From positions 62,001 through 126,000 of the forward strand of contig NZ_WBVT01000001.1 of NCBI RefSeq assembly GCF_009193355.1: a DNA stretch of 64,000 nt, given 5' to 3'. This document shows, in pieces, positions 39,067 to 48,634 of this stretch. Both the position numbers and the translations under genes were made by a program. The notes below the pieces were generated by a model. It ran no database searches. It worked only from the letters and a program-made list of their open reading frames with translations, and had not been told where the DNA came from. Source of the stretch: Bifidobacterium leontopitheci (GTDB taxonomy: Bacteria; Actinomycetota; Actinomycetes; Actinomycetales; Bifidobacteriaceae). The stretch's first letter is position 1; each line of letters begins with the position of its first letter.

Positions 39067-40130
39067 CGTCTCAACCTCCATGCGACGGCCATCCAGACCA
39101 TGACGACCACGGCCAGGGCGAGCACCCACCATCCGGGGGCGTCGATCATCGCCGACAGCGCCGAACTGCGGTTCTCGCTGTACCGGCGGCTGTCGATCTG
39201 CCGGGCGAGCTCGTTGATGTCGTCGGCGCTTGAGCCGGCGAGGAACATGCCGCCATGGGATTCGATCTGGGTGCGCATCGCGGTGGTCGTCGCCTCTGCG
39301 CGGCTTTGCTGCGGACCGGCGAACAGGCCGTCGACGGTGATGCCCGTCGACGACGCCATGTCGAGCGCCTGGGCGAGCGTGTAGGTGGGCTTGCCCGAGG
39401 CGACGTTATCGGTGGCGAGCACGATCGACGCGTCGCGGCGCGAGGATTGCGCGCTCCCGTACGAGAATCCGGGCAGCATGGCGGCGCAGCCCACCAGGCC
39501 GTCGCCGATCAGCGACGTCGAGTTCTTGCGGTTCTGCGTGCCGTCAAGCCAATCCGAGATCTTCTGATAGTCGCTGTCGCTCATCTTGTCGATGTCGTCC
39601 TGCGATTCCACGCCGTGCAGCGCGTCGGCCGCCTCGGCCAGCTGGCGGGACACCAGGTCGTAGTCGTCGGTCAGGGGGAAGACGGTGCGCGACGTCGAGT
39701 TGAAGATGCTCATGCCGATGCGCTCGCCCTGGAAGTTGCGGATCAGGTCGCGGTACGTCTCGATGATCTGGCGGTCGTAAGGCAGCGTCGAGCCGGACAC
39801 GTCCAGGCACAGCACGATGTCGCGGGTGTTGGAACGTTCGGCGTCGCGGTCGATCGTCGCCGGACGCGCGGCCAGCACCGCGCCCAACGCGACGGCGAGC
39901 GCCAGCAGGGCGAGCGCCAGACGGCCCAGCGCACGCCACAGCCGCAGCAGCCGTGAGGCGTGCTCGGTGGCGAGGTCGTCGTCCAGACTGAACACCGGCA
40001 TGCCGTCTCGCGGCGGGCGGCGGCGACGCGTCGCCCACAGGACGGCCGCGATGACGACGGCCGCCAGCAGCGCGCCGGCAGCCCCGGCCCACGGCCAGAC
40101 CCACTGGACGTTTGGCCACTGGAAGTTCAT
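39063..40130 (-). CDS. VWA domain membrane protein (first of pair)
   Basis: Protein of 355 aa with N-terminal helix WAGAAGALLAAVVIAAVLW, a second helix ALGRLALALLALAVALGAVLA, then a VWA domain with complete MIDAS DIVLCLDVSGST and a long inserted segment with DKMSDSDYQKISDWLDGTQNRKNST. A C-terminal helix (PGWWVLALAVVVMVWMAVAW) ends the protein. The start ATG 40130 overlaps the end of the preceding gene. Same operon as MoxR and DUF58; its likely role is metal-dependent protein binding at the cell envelope. Confidence 0.85.
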   Translation of the reverse strand: MNFQWPNVQWVWPWAGAAGALLAAVVIAAVLWATRRRRPPRDGMPVFSLDDDLATEHASRLLRLWRALGRLALALLALAVALGAVLAARPATIDRDAERSNTRDIVLCLDVSGSTLPYDRQIIETYRDLIRNFQGERIGMSIFNSTSRTVFPLTDDYDLVSRQLAEAADALHGVESQDDIDKMSDSDYQKISDWLDGTQNRKNSTSLIGDGLVGCAAMLPGFSYGSAQSSRRDASIVLATDNVASGKPTYTLAQALDMASSTGITVDGLFAGPQQSRAEATTTAMRTQIESHGGMFLAGSSADDINELARQIDSRRYSENRSSALSAMIDAPGWWVLALAVVVMVWMAVAWRLRR

Positions 40131-40690
40131 CGACGCCACCTTTCCACAAGATTCGACACCCATGCGGCGGCCTGCTTGACCGTGGTCTCGCGGGCCTGCC
40201 GGTTGAACTGCCCGTCGGCGAATTCCGGCGGGTAGAGGGCGGCGATCGTCTGGCGCAGCAGCGTGAAGCCATGGGTTCCGGACTTGCCGACCTCGCCGCC
40301 GTGCGACCTCGAGCCGATCTCGTGCAGGGTCGACGTGCCCAGTTCGGCGTCGCTCGCCTCGGACGCGAAGTCGCGCGCCACGGCCGCCAGACGGGTGAAC
40401 GCCTCCTCGCGGGAGATGTCGCCGGATCGTTCGGCGGCGACGATCGCGTCGATGCGCTCATGCCAGACGGCCAGCGGCGACGACTCGCGGTGCGCGCCGT
40501 GCGGCGTCCGGTCACCGGACGTGCGGCGACGCGGCAGCGACAGCACCACGGTCAGCACGACCAATGCGACCGTCGCGGCCGCGCAGACGACCGCCGCGAC
40601 GGCCAGCCATGAGAGGTCGGGCAGAGCGGAGGTCGTGAGGTCGTGGACGTCGAGGGCGGTCGGGGATGCGATGATGGCGGTCTGGCTCAT
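40127..40690 (-). CDS. Membrane protein of the MoxR/VWA operon
   Basis: Protein of 187 aa with one N-terminal transmembrane helix (LSWLAVAAVVCAAATVALVVLTVVLSL) and a cytoplasmic helical domain (WHERIDAIVAAERSGDISREEAFTRLAAVARDF) ending in AAAWVSNLVERWRR. Its size and position match the DUF4381-like component usually found between DUF58 and VWA genes, although sequence similarity is not obvious by eye. ATG 40690 is coupled to the DUF58 stop, and its own stop overlaps the first VWA start. Confidence 0.78.
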   Translation of the reverse strand: MSQTAIIASPTALDVHDLTTSALPDLSWLAVAAVVCAAATVALVVLTVVLSLPRRRTSGDRTPHGAHRESSPLAVWHERIDAIVAAERSGDISREEAFTRLAAVARDFASEASDAELGTSTLHEIGSRSHGGEVGKSGTHGFTLLRQTIAALYPPEFADGQFNRQARETTVKQAAAWVSNLVERWRR

Positions 40691-41652
40691 CGTCCCACCT
40701 CCATCGCAGCGCCCAGGGTGGGGGAGACGCGCAGCTGGTTGCGGATCGACCGGGACAGCGAACGGGAGACGAGCCGCACGAACGAGTCGAACATCATGTC
40801 GCTTGACGCGGCGCGCACCACCCATGATCCGCGCCGGGACAGCTCATGATCCAGTGCGGCGGCCACATAGCGGCGGTGCAGGTCCACGTCCTCGGCCGCG
40901 CGTGCGGAGCGAAGCATCGCCGGGACGCGCCGGCCGGTGGAGCCGTCGTACAGGCCCCTTGCCGCGCCGGCCGGGTCGAACGGGTTGGCGAGCGAGACAC
41001 TGATCAGCACGACGGGGTGGGTCGCCGCGAGCGCGGCCATCGCCTGGATGTGGCGTTTGCCGAAGGCCAGCTCGTCGGTGGCGATCACGATGAGCGCCTG
41101 ACGGTCGCGGATGCGCCGCGCATAGTCGAGCAGCGCGTCGATGTTGCGCCCATGGGACCAGTCACGGTCAAGCGCAGCATCCAGCGTCCGCTCGAACTGC
41201 GCGAACCCTCCGTGGAACGGCAGCCGGGTGATGCTCTTCGCGTCGCCGAACACCAGCGAGACCTCGTCGCTGCGGCGCAACGACAACGCGGCGAACATGC
41301 GTAGCCCGTTGGCCGCCACCTGCCATGCCGTCTCGTCGCCGCGCGCGCATCCCGCGGTCATCTCTCGGCCCACGTCGCACAACAGCCAGACGCGGCTGGT
41401 CGCCGACCTGGCGTGCGAGGTCACCATCGGACGGCCCATGCGCGCGCTCGACTTCCAGTCGATCAGCCGGGCCTCGTCCCCGGGCTCGTAGACGCGCACG
41501 TCCATCGGATCGTCGCTGCCGCCGCGGCGTGTGGAGGAATGCTCGCCCTCCAGCACGCCGAGCGCCTTGCGCACGGTCGGCAGGCTCAGCGAGGACCCCA
41601 GGGCCTCGATGCGGCGGCGGACCGAATCGTCCTTCGCGCGTGAACGGATCAT
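40687..41652 (-). CDS. DUF58 domain-containing protein
   Basis: Protein of 321 aa. The DUF58 signature appears as DVRVYEPGDEARLIDWKSSARMGRPMVTSHA at about residues 51-81, followed by a VWA-like fold (VWLLCDVGREMT, ALIVIATDELAFG). No transmembrane helix is seen. DUF58 proteins accompany MoxR ATPases almost universally. ATG 41652 overlaps the moxR-like stop. It probably links the ATPase to the membrane VWA proteins. Confidence 0.9.
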   Translation of the reverse strand: MIRSRAKDDSVRRRIEALGSSLSLPTVRKALGVLEGEHSSTRRGGSDDPMDVRVYEPGDEARLIDWKSSARMGRPMVTSHARSATSRVWLLCDVGREMTAGCARGDETAWQVAANGLRMFAALSLRRSDEVSLVFGDAKSITRLPFHGGFAQFERTLDAALDRDWSHGRNIDALLDYARRIRDRQALIVIATDELAFGKRHIQAMAALAATHPVVLISVSLANPFDPAGAARGLYDGSTGRRVPAMLRSARAAEDVDLHRRYVAAALDHELSRRGSWVVRAASSDMMFDSFVRLVSRSLSRSIRNQLRVSPTLGAAMEVGR

Positions 41653-42755
41653 GGCACGCGGACCGTTTCGACGATGCGGTCGACCACTTGGTCGCTGGTG
41701 ACGCCGTCCGCCAGCGCCTCGAACGTGAGGATCACACGGTGGCGCAGCACCTCATGGGCAATCGCCTTCATGTCCTCGGGAATCACGTAGTCGCGTCCGG
41801 CGAGCAGCGCGTTCGCCTGGCCGCAGCGCATCAGCGCGATCGAGGCGCGCGGGCTCGCGCCCAGCCGCACCAGCGAGCTCAGGCCCTTGATCGGCGTCGA
41901 GCCGCCGCCGCGCGACGTGGCCGCCAGGTCAACCGCATACCGCATGATCGCGTCCGAGACGTGCACGCGGCGCGCGCCGGAACGCAGGAACTCCACGTCC
42001 TGGATCGACAGCACGTCATGCGAGATCGCCTGCGGGTCGAGCATGTCGGTCCCGCGCCGGGTGAGCATCGCCAGCATGGCGGTCTCCTCCTCGGGCTTGG
42101 GATAGGTCATGACCGCCTTCATCATGAAACGGTCCATCTGCGCTTCGGGAAGGTTGAACGTGCCCTCCTCCTCGACGGGGTTCTCCGTGGCGATCACCAT
42201 GAACGGCTTCGGCAGGGCGATGCGTTCGCCGCCGATCGTCGTGGCGCCCTCCGCCATGGCCTCAAGCATGGCCGACTGCGTTTTCGCGTTGGAGCGGTTG
42301 ATCTCGTCGAGCAGCACGAAATTGGCATGGATGGGGCCGATCTGCGTCGTGAACCGCTGCGTGGAGAAGTCGAAGACCTGCGTGCCCACCAGGTCGGAAG
42401 GCATGAGGTCGGGCGTGCACTGCACGCGTTTGAACGTGCCGGACACCGACGTGGCGAGGGTCTGCGCGGCCGTGGTCTTCGCCAGGCCGGGCACCGACTC
42501 GATGAGGATGTGGCCGCCGGCGACGAGCGTGAGGATGAGGGACTCGCGAAGGTTCGTCTGCCCGATCAGCGTCTGCGAGAACCGTGCGCGTATGCGGTCG
42601 GCGAGCTGACGGGCGCGGCCGAGGTCGTCCTGGGTCAGGGCCGCCGATGCCGGCGCGGGCATGGGGCGTGCCGGCGCGCCCATGGCCGCGGTCATCCGGT
42701 CGGCTGTGGGCGCGGTGTTCTGAGGCAATGAAAGCTTGGACGGGAATAAGGTCAT
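41649..42755 (-). CDS. MoxR family AAA ATPase
   Basis: AAA+ ATPase of 368 aa that heads the six-gene operon. Walker A reads ESVPGLAKTT, Walker B NFVLLDEINRSN, and the sensor region MVIATENPVEEEGTFNLPEAQMDRF is typical of MoxR. The first 45 residues are Pro/Ala-rich and not conserved. ATG 42755 has no ribosome-binding site but TACAGT lies 7 nt before it, suggesting a leaderless transcript for the whole operon. MoxR proteins act as chaperone-like remodellers of partner VWA proteins. Confidence 0.92.
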   Translation of the reverse strand: MTLFPSKLSLPQNTAPTADRMTAAMGAPARPMPAPASAALTQDDLGRARQLADRIRARFSQTLIGQTNLRESLILTLVAGGHILIESVPGLAKTTAAQTLATSVSGTFKRVQCTPDLMPSDLVGTQVFDFSTQRFTTQIGPIHANFVLLDEINRSNAKTQSAMLEAMAEGATTIGGERIALPKPFMVIATENPVEEEGTFNLPEAQMDRFMMKAVMTYPKPEEETAMLAMLTRRGTDMLDPQAISHDVLSIQDVEFLRSGARRVHVSDAIMRYAVDLAATSRGGGSTPIKGLSSLVRLGASPRASIALMRCGQANALLAGRDYVIPEDMKAIAHEVLRHRVILTFEALADGVTSDQVVDRIVETVRVP

Positions 42756-42762
42756 GGGGAAC

Positions 42763-42768
42763 ACTGTA
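42763..42768 (-). promoter_or_regulatory. -10-like TACAGT, 7 nt before moxR start
   Basis: Minus strand TACAGT, GTTCCCC, then ATG at 42755. The hexamer is identical to the one before ung. Confidence 0.5.
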
Positions 42769-42867
42769 CTGTCATTGGTCTACCGGCGGCTCCCGCCATG
42801 ATCCTGTTCGCCGGCGGCGAACCCCTCGCGCCTGCTTGGCGGCGTCGCCGGCGAACAGCGCACGCCG

Positions 42868-43587
42868 CTACTGCACGTCCTGGTCGGCCAGGCTCCAGTC
42901 CACGGGCTCCGCGCCCATCGCGGCCAGCGCCTCGTTGGCGCGGGAGAACGGGTGTGAGCCGAAGAAGCCGCGCGAGGCGGACAGCGGGCTGGGATGCGGC
43001 GACTTGATGATGGCCGCGTTGGTGAGCAGCGGCTCGAGCGTCTGCGCGTTGCGTCCCCACAGGATCGCCACCAGCGGTTTCGGCCTGCCCTGCCCGTCGG
43101 TGCGCGCGTTGAGCGCCCGGATCGCCGCCTCGGTGATCGGCTCCCAGCCTTTGCCCTGATGGCTGTTGGGGCGGCCCACGCCGACGGTCAGGCACCTGTT
43201 GAGCAGCATTACGCCGCGGCGGGTCCACGGGGTCAGGTCGCCGCTGCGCGGCATGGGGACGTGGACGTCATCGACCAGCTCGCGGTAGATGTTGACCAGG
43301 CTCTTCGGCAGCGGACGCACGTCGGGGGCCACGCAGAAGCTCAGGCCCACGGGGTGGCCCGGCGTCGGGTACGGGTCCTGGCCGACGATGAGCACCTTGA
43401 TGTCGTCGAACGGGATGGTGAACGCCCGAAGGATGTTGTGGCTCGCCGGCAGATACCGACGCCCGGCACGAAGCTCGCCGCGCAGGAAATCGCCCATGGC
43501 GTGGATCTGCGGCTCGACATCGGCGAGCGCGGCCGCCCACCCCGGCTCCACCAGCTGCGACAGTGGCTTGACTGCATGTTCGTTCAT
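42868..43587 (-). CDS. ung: Uracil-DNA glycosylase
   Basis: Removes uracil from DNA in base-excision repair, family 1. It has 239 aa. The water-activating loop is [21 protein letters not shown], the uracil-binding and intercalation loops are [16 protein letters not shown] and [23 protein letters not shown]. Start ATG 43587 is set by the family N-terminus; the frame runs far upstream without meaning. TACAGT is 7 nt before the start. It is a single gene upstream of the MoxR operon. Confidence 0.95.
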   Translation of the reverse strand: MNEHAVKPLSQLVEPGWAAALADVEPQIHAMGDFLRGELRAGRRYLPASHNILRAFTIPFDDIKVLIVGQDPYPTPGHPVGLSFCVAPDVRPLPKSLVNIYRELVDDVHVPMPRSGDLTPWTRRGVMLLNRCLTVGVGRPNSHQGKGWEPITEAAIRALNARTDGQGRPKPLVAILWGRNAQTLEPLLTNAAIIKSPHPSPLSASRGFFGSHPFSRANEALAAMGAEPVDWSLADQDVQ

Positions 43588-43594
43588 GCCCACT

Positions 43595-43600
43595 ACTGTA
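43595..43600 (-). promoter_or_regulatory. -10-like TACAGT, 7 nt before ung start
   Basis: Minus strand TACAGT, AGTGGGC, then ATG at 43587, with no separate ribosome-binding site. Confidence 0.5.
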
Positions 43601-43708
43601 GAACAGGACGTGTCGAAGCTGTGTACATCCGCCCGTCGACGTGCCGGACGGCGCCGCTTGGGGCAGTATGCCGGTAGACTGCTGACGATAGGTATATGGA
43701 GGGTGATT

Positions 43709-44473
43709 ATGGCCAAGGACAAGGAAACGTACGATTCGTATCCCAAGGATATGTTCGACAACCCGCCGGCCGGGCCGGTCGGCGTGCATCGCGGGGCAAG
43801 ATCCGCCGGGGCTCGCATGACGCCCTTCATCGTGGTGCTGCTCGTCGTGGCGCTCGCCGGCGTGGCGGCATGGGGCGTGTTCTCCGGCTCGTTCGCCGAC
43901 ATGCTCGGCATGGGTGGCTCGCAGTCGAGCTCCGAGGCCGCTGCCGGCAGCTCCTCCGGCAAGTCGTCCGAAACGTCGACCAGCAAGTCGTCCTCCGGCA
44001 GCAAGTCCACGGACACCGCTTCGGGCGACGACAAGTCCTCCGACTCACAGTCGACGTCCACCGACGGCACGGCGGCGGGCAGCGGCTCGTCCTCCTCCTC
44101 GTCGTCTTCGTCGTCTGGTACGTCGACCGACGACCAGTCGCAGTCGTCTGACTCCAACACGTCCACCGACCAGAACTCCGGTGAAACCCAGCCCGCCGAG
44201 GCCACGGCGAACAAAGCCACCTCCGTGCGCGTCGTCAACGGCACGAAGATCTCCGGCCATGCCGCCAGCAAGGCGTACGTGCTCAAGCAGGCCGGGTACA
44301 CCAACGTGACGGCGACCAACCCGCAGGGCACGCTGCCCAGCGCGTCGGTCGTCTGGTACCAGAACGAGACGGACCTGGTCACCGCCAAGGACGTGGCCGC
44401 CACCCTCGGCATCACCAACGTCCGCCAGGTCACCGGCATCGCGGCCCCGGTCGTCGTGGTGCTCATGCAGTGA
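43709..44473 (+). CDS. LytR_C-domain membrane protein with Ser-rich linker
   Basis: Protein of 254 aa. A short cytoplasmic head ([20 protein letters not shown]) precedes one transmembrane helix, [23 protein letters not shown] linker of more than 100 residues follows, dominated by Ser, Thr, Asp and Gly, with a run of about 10 Ser. The C-terminal 85 residues match the LytR_C domain ([29 protein letters not shown]...[22 protein letters not shown]). It is likely cell-wall exposed, with the linker spanning the wall. ATG 43709 has GGAGGGTGATT upstream. Confidence 0.85.
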   Translation: MAKDKETYDSYPKDMFDNPPAGPVGVHRGARSAGARMTPFIVVLLVVALAGVAAWGVFSGSFADMLGMGGSQSSSEAAAGSSSGKSSETSTSKSSSGSKSTDTASGDDKSSDSQSTSTDGTAAGSGSSSSSSSSSSGTSTDDQSQSSDSNTSTDQNSGETQPAEATANKATSVRVVNGTKISGHAASKAYVLKQAGYTNVTATNPQGTLPSASVVWYQNETDLVTAKDVAATLGITNVRQVTGIAAPVVVVLMQ

Positions 44474-44523
44474 GGCGCTCAGGCTCGATTTTGCGCGCCG
44501 CTGCGCCGTTTTTCCGCTTCGGC

Positions 44524-44551
44524 TTGATATTGTCCCATATATTCGTACAAT
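44524..44551 (+). promoter_or_regulatory. Cold-shock gene promoter, TTGATA-16-TACAAT
   Basis: Near-consensus -35 (44524-44529) and -10 (44546-44551) with a 16-bp spacer. It implies a leader of about 80 nt before the ATG, long enough for temperature-dependent RNA structure as in other csp genes. Confidence 0.7.
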
Positions 44552-44639
44552 GATATGGAGTCGCGAAGTGGGGGATGCGGTGTGGTTTTGAGTTCTCTTC
44601 CGCTTGTTCGCGGCATAGGAACAAGGGAAAGAAATAACA

Positions 44640-44843
44640 ATGGCACAGGGAACTGTGAAGTTCTTCAGCGCTGGAAAGGGTTACGGATTCATCACCCCGG
44701 ATGGTGGTGGGGATGATGTCTTCGTGCACTACTCGGTGATTCAAGCCGATGGTTTCAAGACGCTGAACGAAGGCGATAAGGTCGAGTACGAGGCCGAGCG
44801 TGGGCCAAAAGGCACCCAGGCCACGAAAGTGGTCAAGCTCTGA
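44640..44843 (+). CDS. cspA: Cold-shock protein
   Basis: Single-domain RNA chaperone of 67 aa. It has the two RNP motifs: KGYGFITP (RNP1) and DVFVHYSVI (RNP2). It begins [16 protein letters not shown] and ends [10 protein letters not shown], the normal Csp length. AAGGGAAAG precedes ATG 44640. It has its own promoter and a strong terminator, so it is monocistronic. Confidence 0.96.
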   Translation: MAQGTVKFFSAGKGYGFITPDGGGDDVFVHYSVIQADGFKTLNEGDKVEYEAERGPKGTQATKVVKL

Positions 44844-44866
44844 GCTCGTCGGCACCGCCGCACAGT

Positions 44867-44905
44867 ACGGTCCCGGCATCTGAACGGATGCCGGGACCGT
44901 TTTTT
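44867..44905 (+). terminator. Rho-independent terminator after cspA
   Basis: ACGGTCCCGGCATC / GATGCCGGGACCGT, 14-bp perfect arms with a 6-nt loop, then six T, 23 bp after the stop. Confidence 0.93.
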
Positions 44906-45012
44906 ATCCCCGGCAGGGCGGGGGTAAGGATCAACATGTGTGTCTTATCCGGGTGTGTCGTCGGCGTGTCCTCCGATCTGTCGCGTCCGGCCGGTGATTT
45001 CGATGCCGTGTG

Positions 45013-45105
45013 TGGGACGCGGCGGCAAAATCGCCTGTTTTCGCACCGCGTCCCAATGGGCTGTGGGACGCGAGGCTCAGAACGGCGTTTTTGGCGCCGC
45101 GTCCC
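45013..45105. repeat. Tandem pair of GGGACGCG...CGCGTCCC stem-loop repeats
   Basis: Two consecutive copies of a stem-loop: TGGGACGCGG at 45013-45022 with CCGCGTCCCA at 45046-45055, and TGGGACGCG at 45064-45072 with CGCGTCCC at 45098-45105. Both loops contain a T-rich core. They lie in the long gap between cspA and groEL; the remaining part of that gap (44906-45012 and 45106-45346) holds no gene I can support. Confidence 0.75.
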
Positions 45106-45346
45106 GATCGTGAGCCGATACAGCGAGGAATTGCACGGTGGTCGTGCGGAGGTTCGATGAGCGGAGCATCCGGCGGCGATATCTGCACTCAGCCGGGCCG
45201 ACGCCCGGAACACCGGCCGCGCCACGACGCGCAGGACGCCGGCAGTCCCAGCACCGGATTCAGGACACACTGTTCTGCACTTAACCCGTCCGGCGAATCG
45301 TGCGACGGAAGATTTTCAAGCCAAGAGCGCAATCGCGCGCCCAATG

Positions 45347-45373
45347 TTGGCACTCGGGCACCGAGAGTGCTAA
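45347..45373 (+). promoter_or_regulatory. CIRCE element 1 (HrcA operator) upstream of groEL
   Basis: TTGGCACTC, 9 nt, GAGTGCTAA; one mismatch from the consensus TTAGCACTC-N9-GAGTGCTAA. It implies HrcA heat-shock repression of groEL. Confidence 0.93.
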
Positions 45374-45381
45374 TCTCCCAA

Positions 45382-45408
45382 TTAGCACTCGGGGCTGGAG
45401 AGTGACAG
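45382..45408 (+). promoter_or_regulatory. CIRCE element 2, degenerate right half
   Basis: TTAGCACTC is perfect, the 9-nt spacer is kept, but the right half reads GAGTGACAG. It lies 8 bp after the first element and 75 bp before the groEL start. Confidence 0.75.
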
Positions 45409-45476
45409 CCGGCAGCTGACGGTCGGCGGCTTGAGCCCCAAGTGGGAACCAGTACCGGAAGCCATTTGGAGGATAG

Positions 45477-47108
<1,632 letters not shown>

Positions 47109-47150
47109 TCGGCACGCCGACAGCAAGCCGGCCGATAGGCTGACATGACC

Positions 47151-47192
47151 AAAGGGTCTTGGCCCTGCATGATCGCAGGGCCAAGACCCTTT
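47151..47192. terminator. Terminator between groEL and the WXG100 gene
   Basis: AAAGGGTCTTGGCCCTGC and its complement (18-bp perfect arms, 6-nt loop) ending in T on the plus strand and A-run on the other. It separates convergent genes. Confidence 0.92.
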
Positions 47193-47230
47193 TGTCGTTG
47201 GTGCCGGGCCTGTCACGACCCGCCAGGCGT

Positions 47231-47524
47231 TCAGCCGGCGGCGAACAGACGCGAGGCCTGAGCCTCGGCGTCGGCGTACACCGTCGACGCCTGGGTGAGC
47301 GCGTTCTGGATGGACTCAAGCGACGCCTCCATCTGCTGCTGGGCGGCACGCCACTGCGCGCTCAGCGAGGTGAACTGCGTCGCCGCGCCGCCTCGCCAGG
47401 CGTCCTGCAGGCCGTTGAGGTTCGTGTACATGCCGTTCACCGCCTGCCGGATCGAGGCGATCGAGGCGGACACCGCCGCCGACGAGGATCGGATGCGCTC
47501 GGAGTCTACTTGATACTGGGGCAT
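47231..47524 (-). CDS. WXG100 family (EsxA-like) type VII secretion protein
   Basis: Small helical-hairpin protein of 97 aa. The turn between the helices is DAWRGGAATQF, that is Trp-Arg-Gly as in WxG. The C-terminal helix ends YADAEAQASRLFAAG, where Tyr-Ala-Asp-Ala-Glu fits the YxxxD/E export signal. Start ATG 47524 follows AAAGGACCAGACC. There is no EccC-type ATPase beside it in the window, so the secretion machine must lie elsewhere. It is a single gene, convergent with groEL. Confidence 0.88.
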   Translation of the reverse strand: MPQYQVDSERIRSSSAAVSASIASIRQAVNGMYTNLNGLQDAWRGGAATQFTSLSAQWRAAQQQMEASLESIQNALTQASTVYADAEAQASRLFAAG

Positions 47525-47620
47525 GGTCTGGTCCTTTCTTGTCAGTGTCGATTTCGCCGGATGGCGCAATCAGGGTGTGCCGTCCGACGCCGGTGCGCCG
47601 GAACCGGTAAGGTGGAGCTT

Positions 47621-48448
47621 ATGGCATTGCGAACGATGAGATACGAAAAAACAGGTCATGTGGTCGGAGCTTCGCCTCGACGGGGGGTCTTCGGCGTGTC
47701 GCGGTCCGAGTTATCCACATTCCGGCGTCTGGCAGCCCTGTTGTGCGCTCTGGTGTGCGTGCTGTCGATGACGGTCGCGGCGACCGCAGTCGCCAATGCG
47801 GCGGACGATGACCAAGCCACGTTCTCGCAGGACGTCACCGACCCCTTCAACGTGCTGGGCTCCAACCTCTCCAAGGTCACCGACGCCATCTCGCGCACCT
47901 ACAAGTCGACCGGCGTGTCTGTGAAACTGTCGTACATGGAGCATTTCCAGGGTGCCGACGATCCGGACCAGTGGGCGCAGGAATCGCTGGACGCCACCAA
48001 TCCCAAGCCGAACACCGTGCTGCTGGCCGCGGCGCTCAACGACGGCAAGATCGTCGTCGCGGTCTCCGGCAATTCCGAATCGTGGCTGCACAGCCGCCAC
48101 GCCGCCGACGAGCTGCTGAAGAGCGCGTACACGCCGGTCAGCGGCAAGGACCCCGATTGGGCGGGCTCCGCCACGGCGCTCATGGACACCGTCGCCAGGC
48201 TCAAGACCGAATCGGAGAACGCCGCCCGCATGTGGATCTGGATCACCATCGGCGCGGTCGTCGTCGTCCTGGTCATCGCCATCGTGGTCGTGGTCATCAT
48301 CGTCAGACGCCGTCGCGCAAGCGCCGCGGACCGCTGGAAGGCGGCAGCAGAGACGGTCGACTCCTCGCGTCCCGTGTCGCGCAGGGAACGGCGCGAGGCG
48401 TTGCGCAAGGGCAGGCGCCGCAAGTCCAAAGCCGCGTCGGGGGAGTGA
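47621..48448 (+). CDS. TPM-domain membrane protein
   Basis: Protein of 275 aa. A long N-terminal region with a hydrophobic signal/anchor (RRLAALLCALVCVLSMTVAATAVANA) leads to a TPM-like (TLP18.3/Psb32) domain at about residues 70-195 containing VTDAISRTYKSTGVSVKLSYMEHFQG and VLLAAALNDGKIVVAVSGNS. One transmembrane helix (WIWITIGAVVVVLVIAIVVVVIIV) and a strongly basic tail follow. Function unknown. ATG 47621 has GGTGGAGC upstream. The stop codon lies in the first of seven 16-bp repeats. Confidence 0.82.
   Translation: MALRTMRYEKTGHVVGASPRRGVFGVSRSELSTFRRLAALLCALVCVLSMTVAATAVANAADDDQATFSQDVTDPFNVLGSNLSKVTDAISRTYKSTGVSVKLSYMEHFQGADDPDQWAQESLDATNPKPNTVLLAAALNDGKIVVAVSGNSESWLHSRHAADELLKSAYTPVSGKDPDWAGSATALMDTVARLKTESENAARMWIWITIGAVVVVLVIAIVVVVIIVRRRRASAADRWKAAAETVDSSRPVSRRERREALRKGRRRKSKAASGE
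47654..47675. repeat. 22-bp repeat, copy 2 (inside the TPM gene)
   Basis: Exact second copy of the 22-base sequence at 37304-37325, here coding residues just after the start of the TPM gene. A TTATCCACA lies at 47710-47718, as near copy 1. It is 130 bp upstream of the WXG100 gene on the other strand. Confidence 0.75.
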
Positions 48449-48554
48449 CGCCACGCAAGAGTGACGCCACGCAAGAGTGACGTTACACAAGAGCGACGTC
48501 ACGCAAGAGCGACGCCGCGCAAGAGCGACGCCGCGCAAGAGCGACGCCGCGACA
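48443..48554. repeat. Seven tandem 16-bp repeats before the OmpR-type regulator
   Basis: Seven direct repeats of GAGTGACGCCACGCAA and variants, at 48443, 48459, 48475, 48491, 48507, 48523 and 48539. Units 1-2 are identical, units 5-6 are identical (GAGCGACGCCGCGCAA), units 3 and 4 vary at several positions. They lie 80 bp before the response-regulator ATG. Not a CRISPR: no unique spacers. Confidence 0.93.
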
Positions 48555-48634
48555 GCCCGGTTGACCGCTTACTGTCGAACAAGATGCAGAAGACATTCAG
48601 GAAACGTCAAGCCCGGCGTCGCACTCTTGGAAGT

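Noticed and set aside
44888..45160. 90-aa frame between cspA and groEL
   Set aside because: Starts inside the cspA terminator and runs through the stem-loop repeats, with no family match.
48443..48554. CRISPR-like array
   Set aside because: The 16-bp units are contiguous with no spacers, and no cas genes are near.
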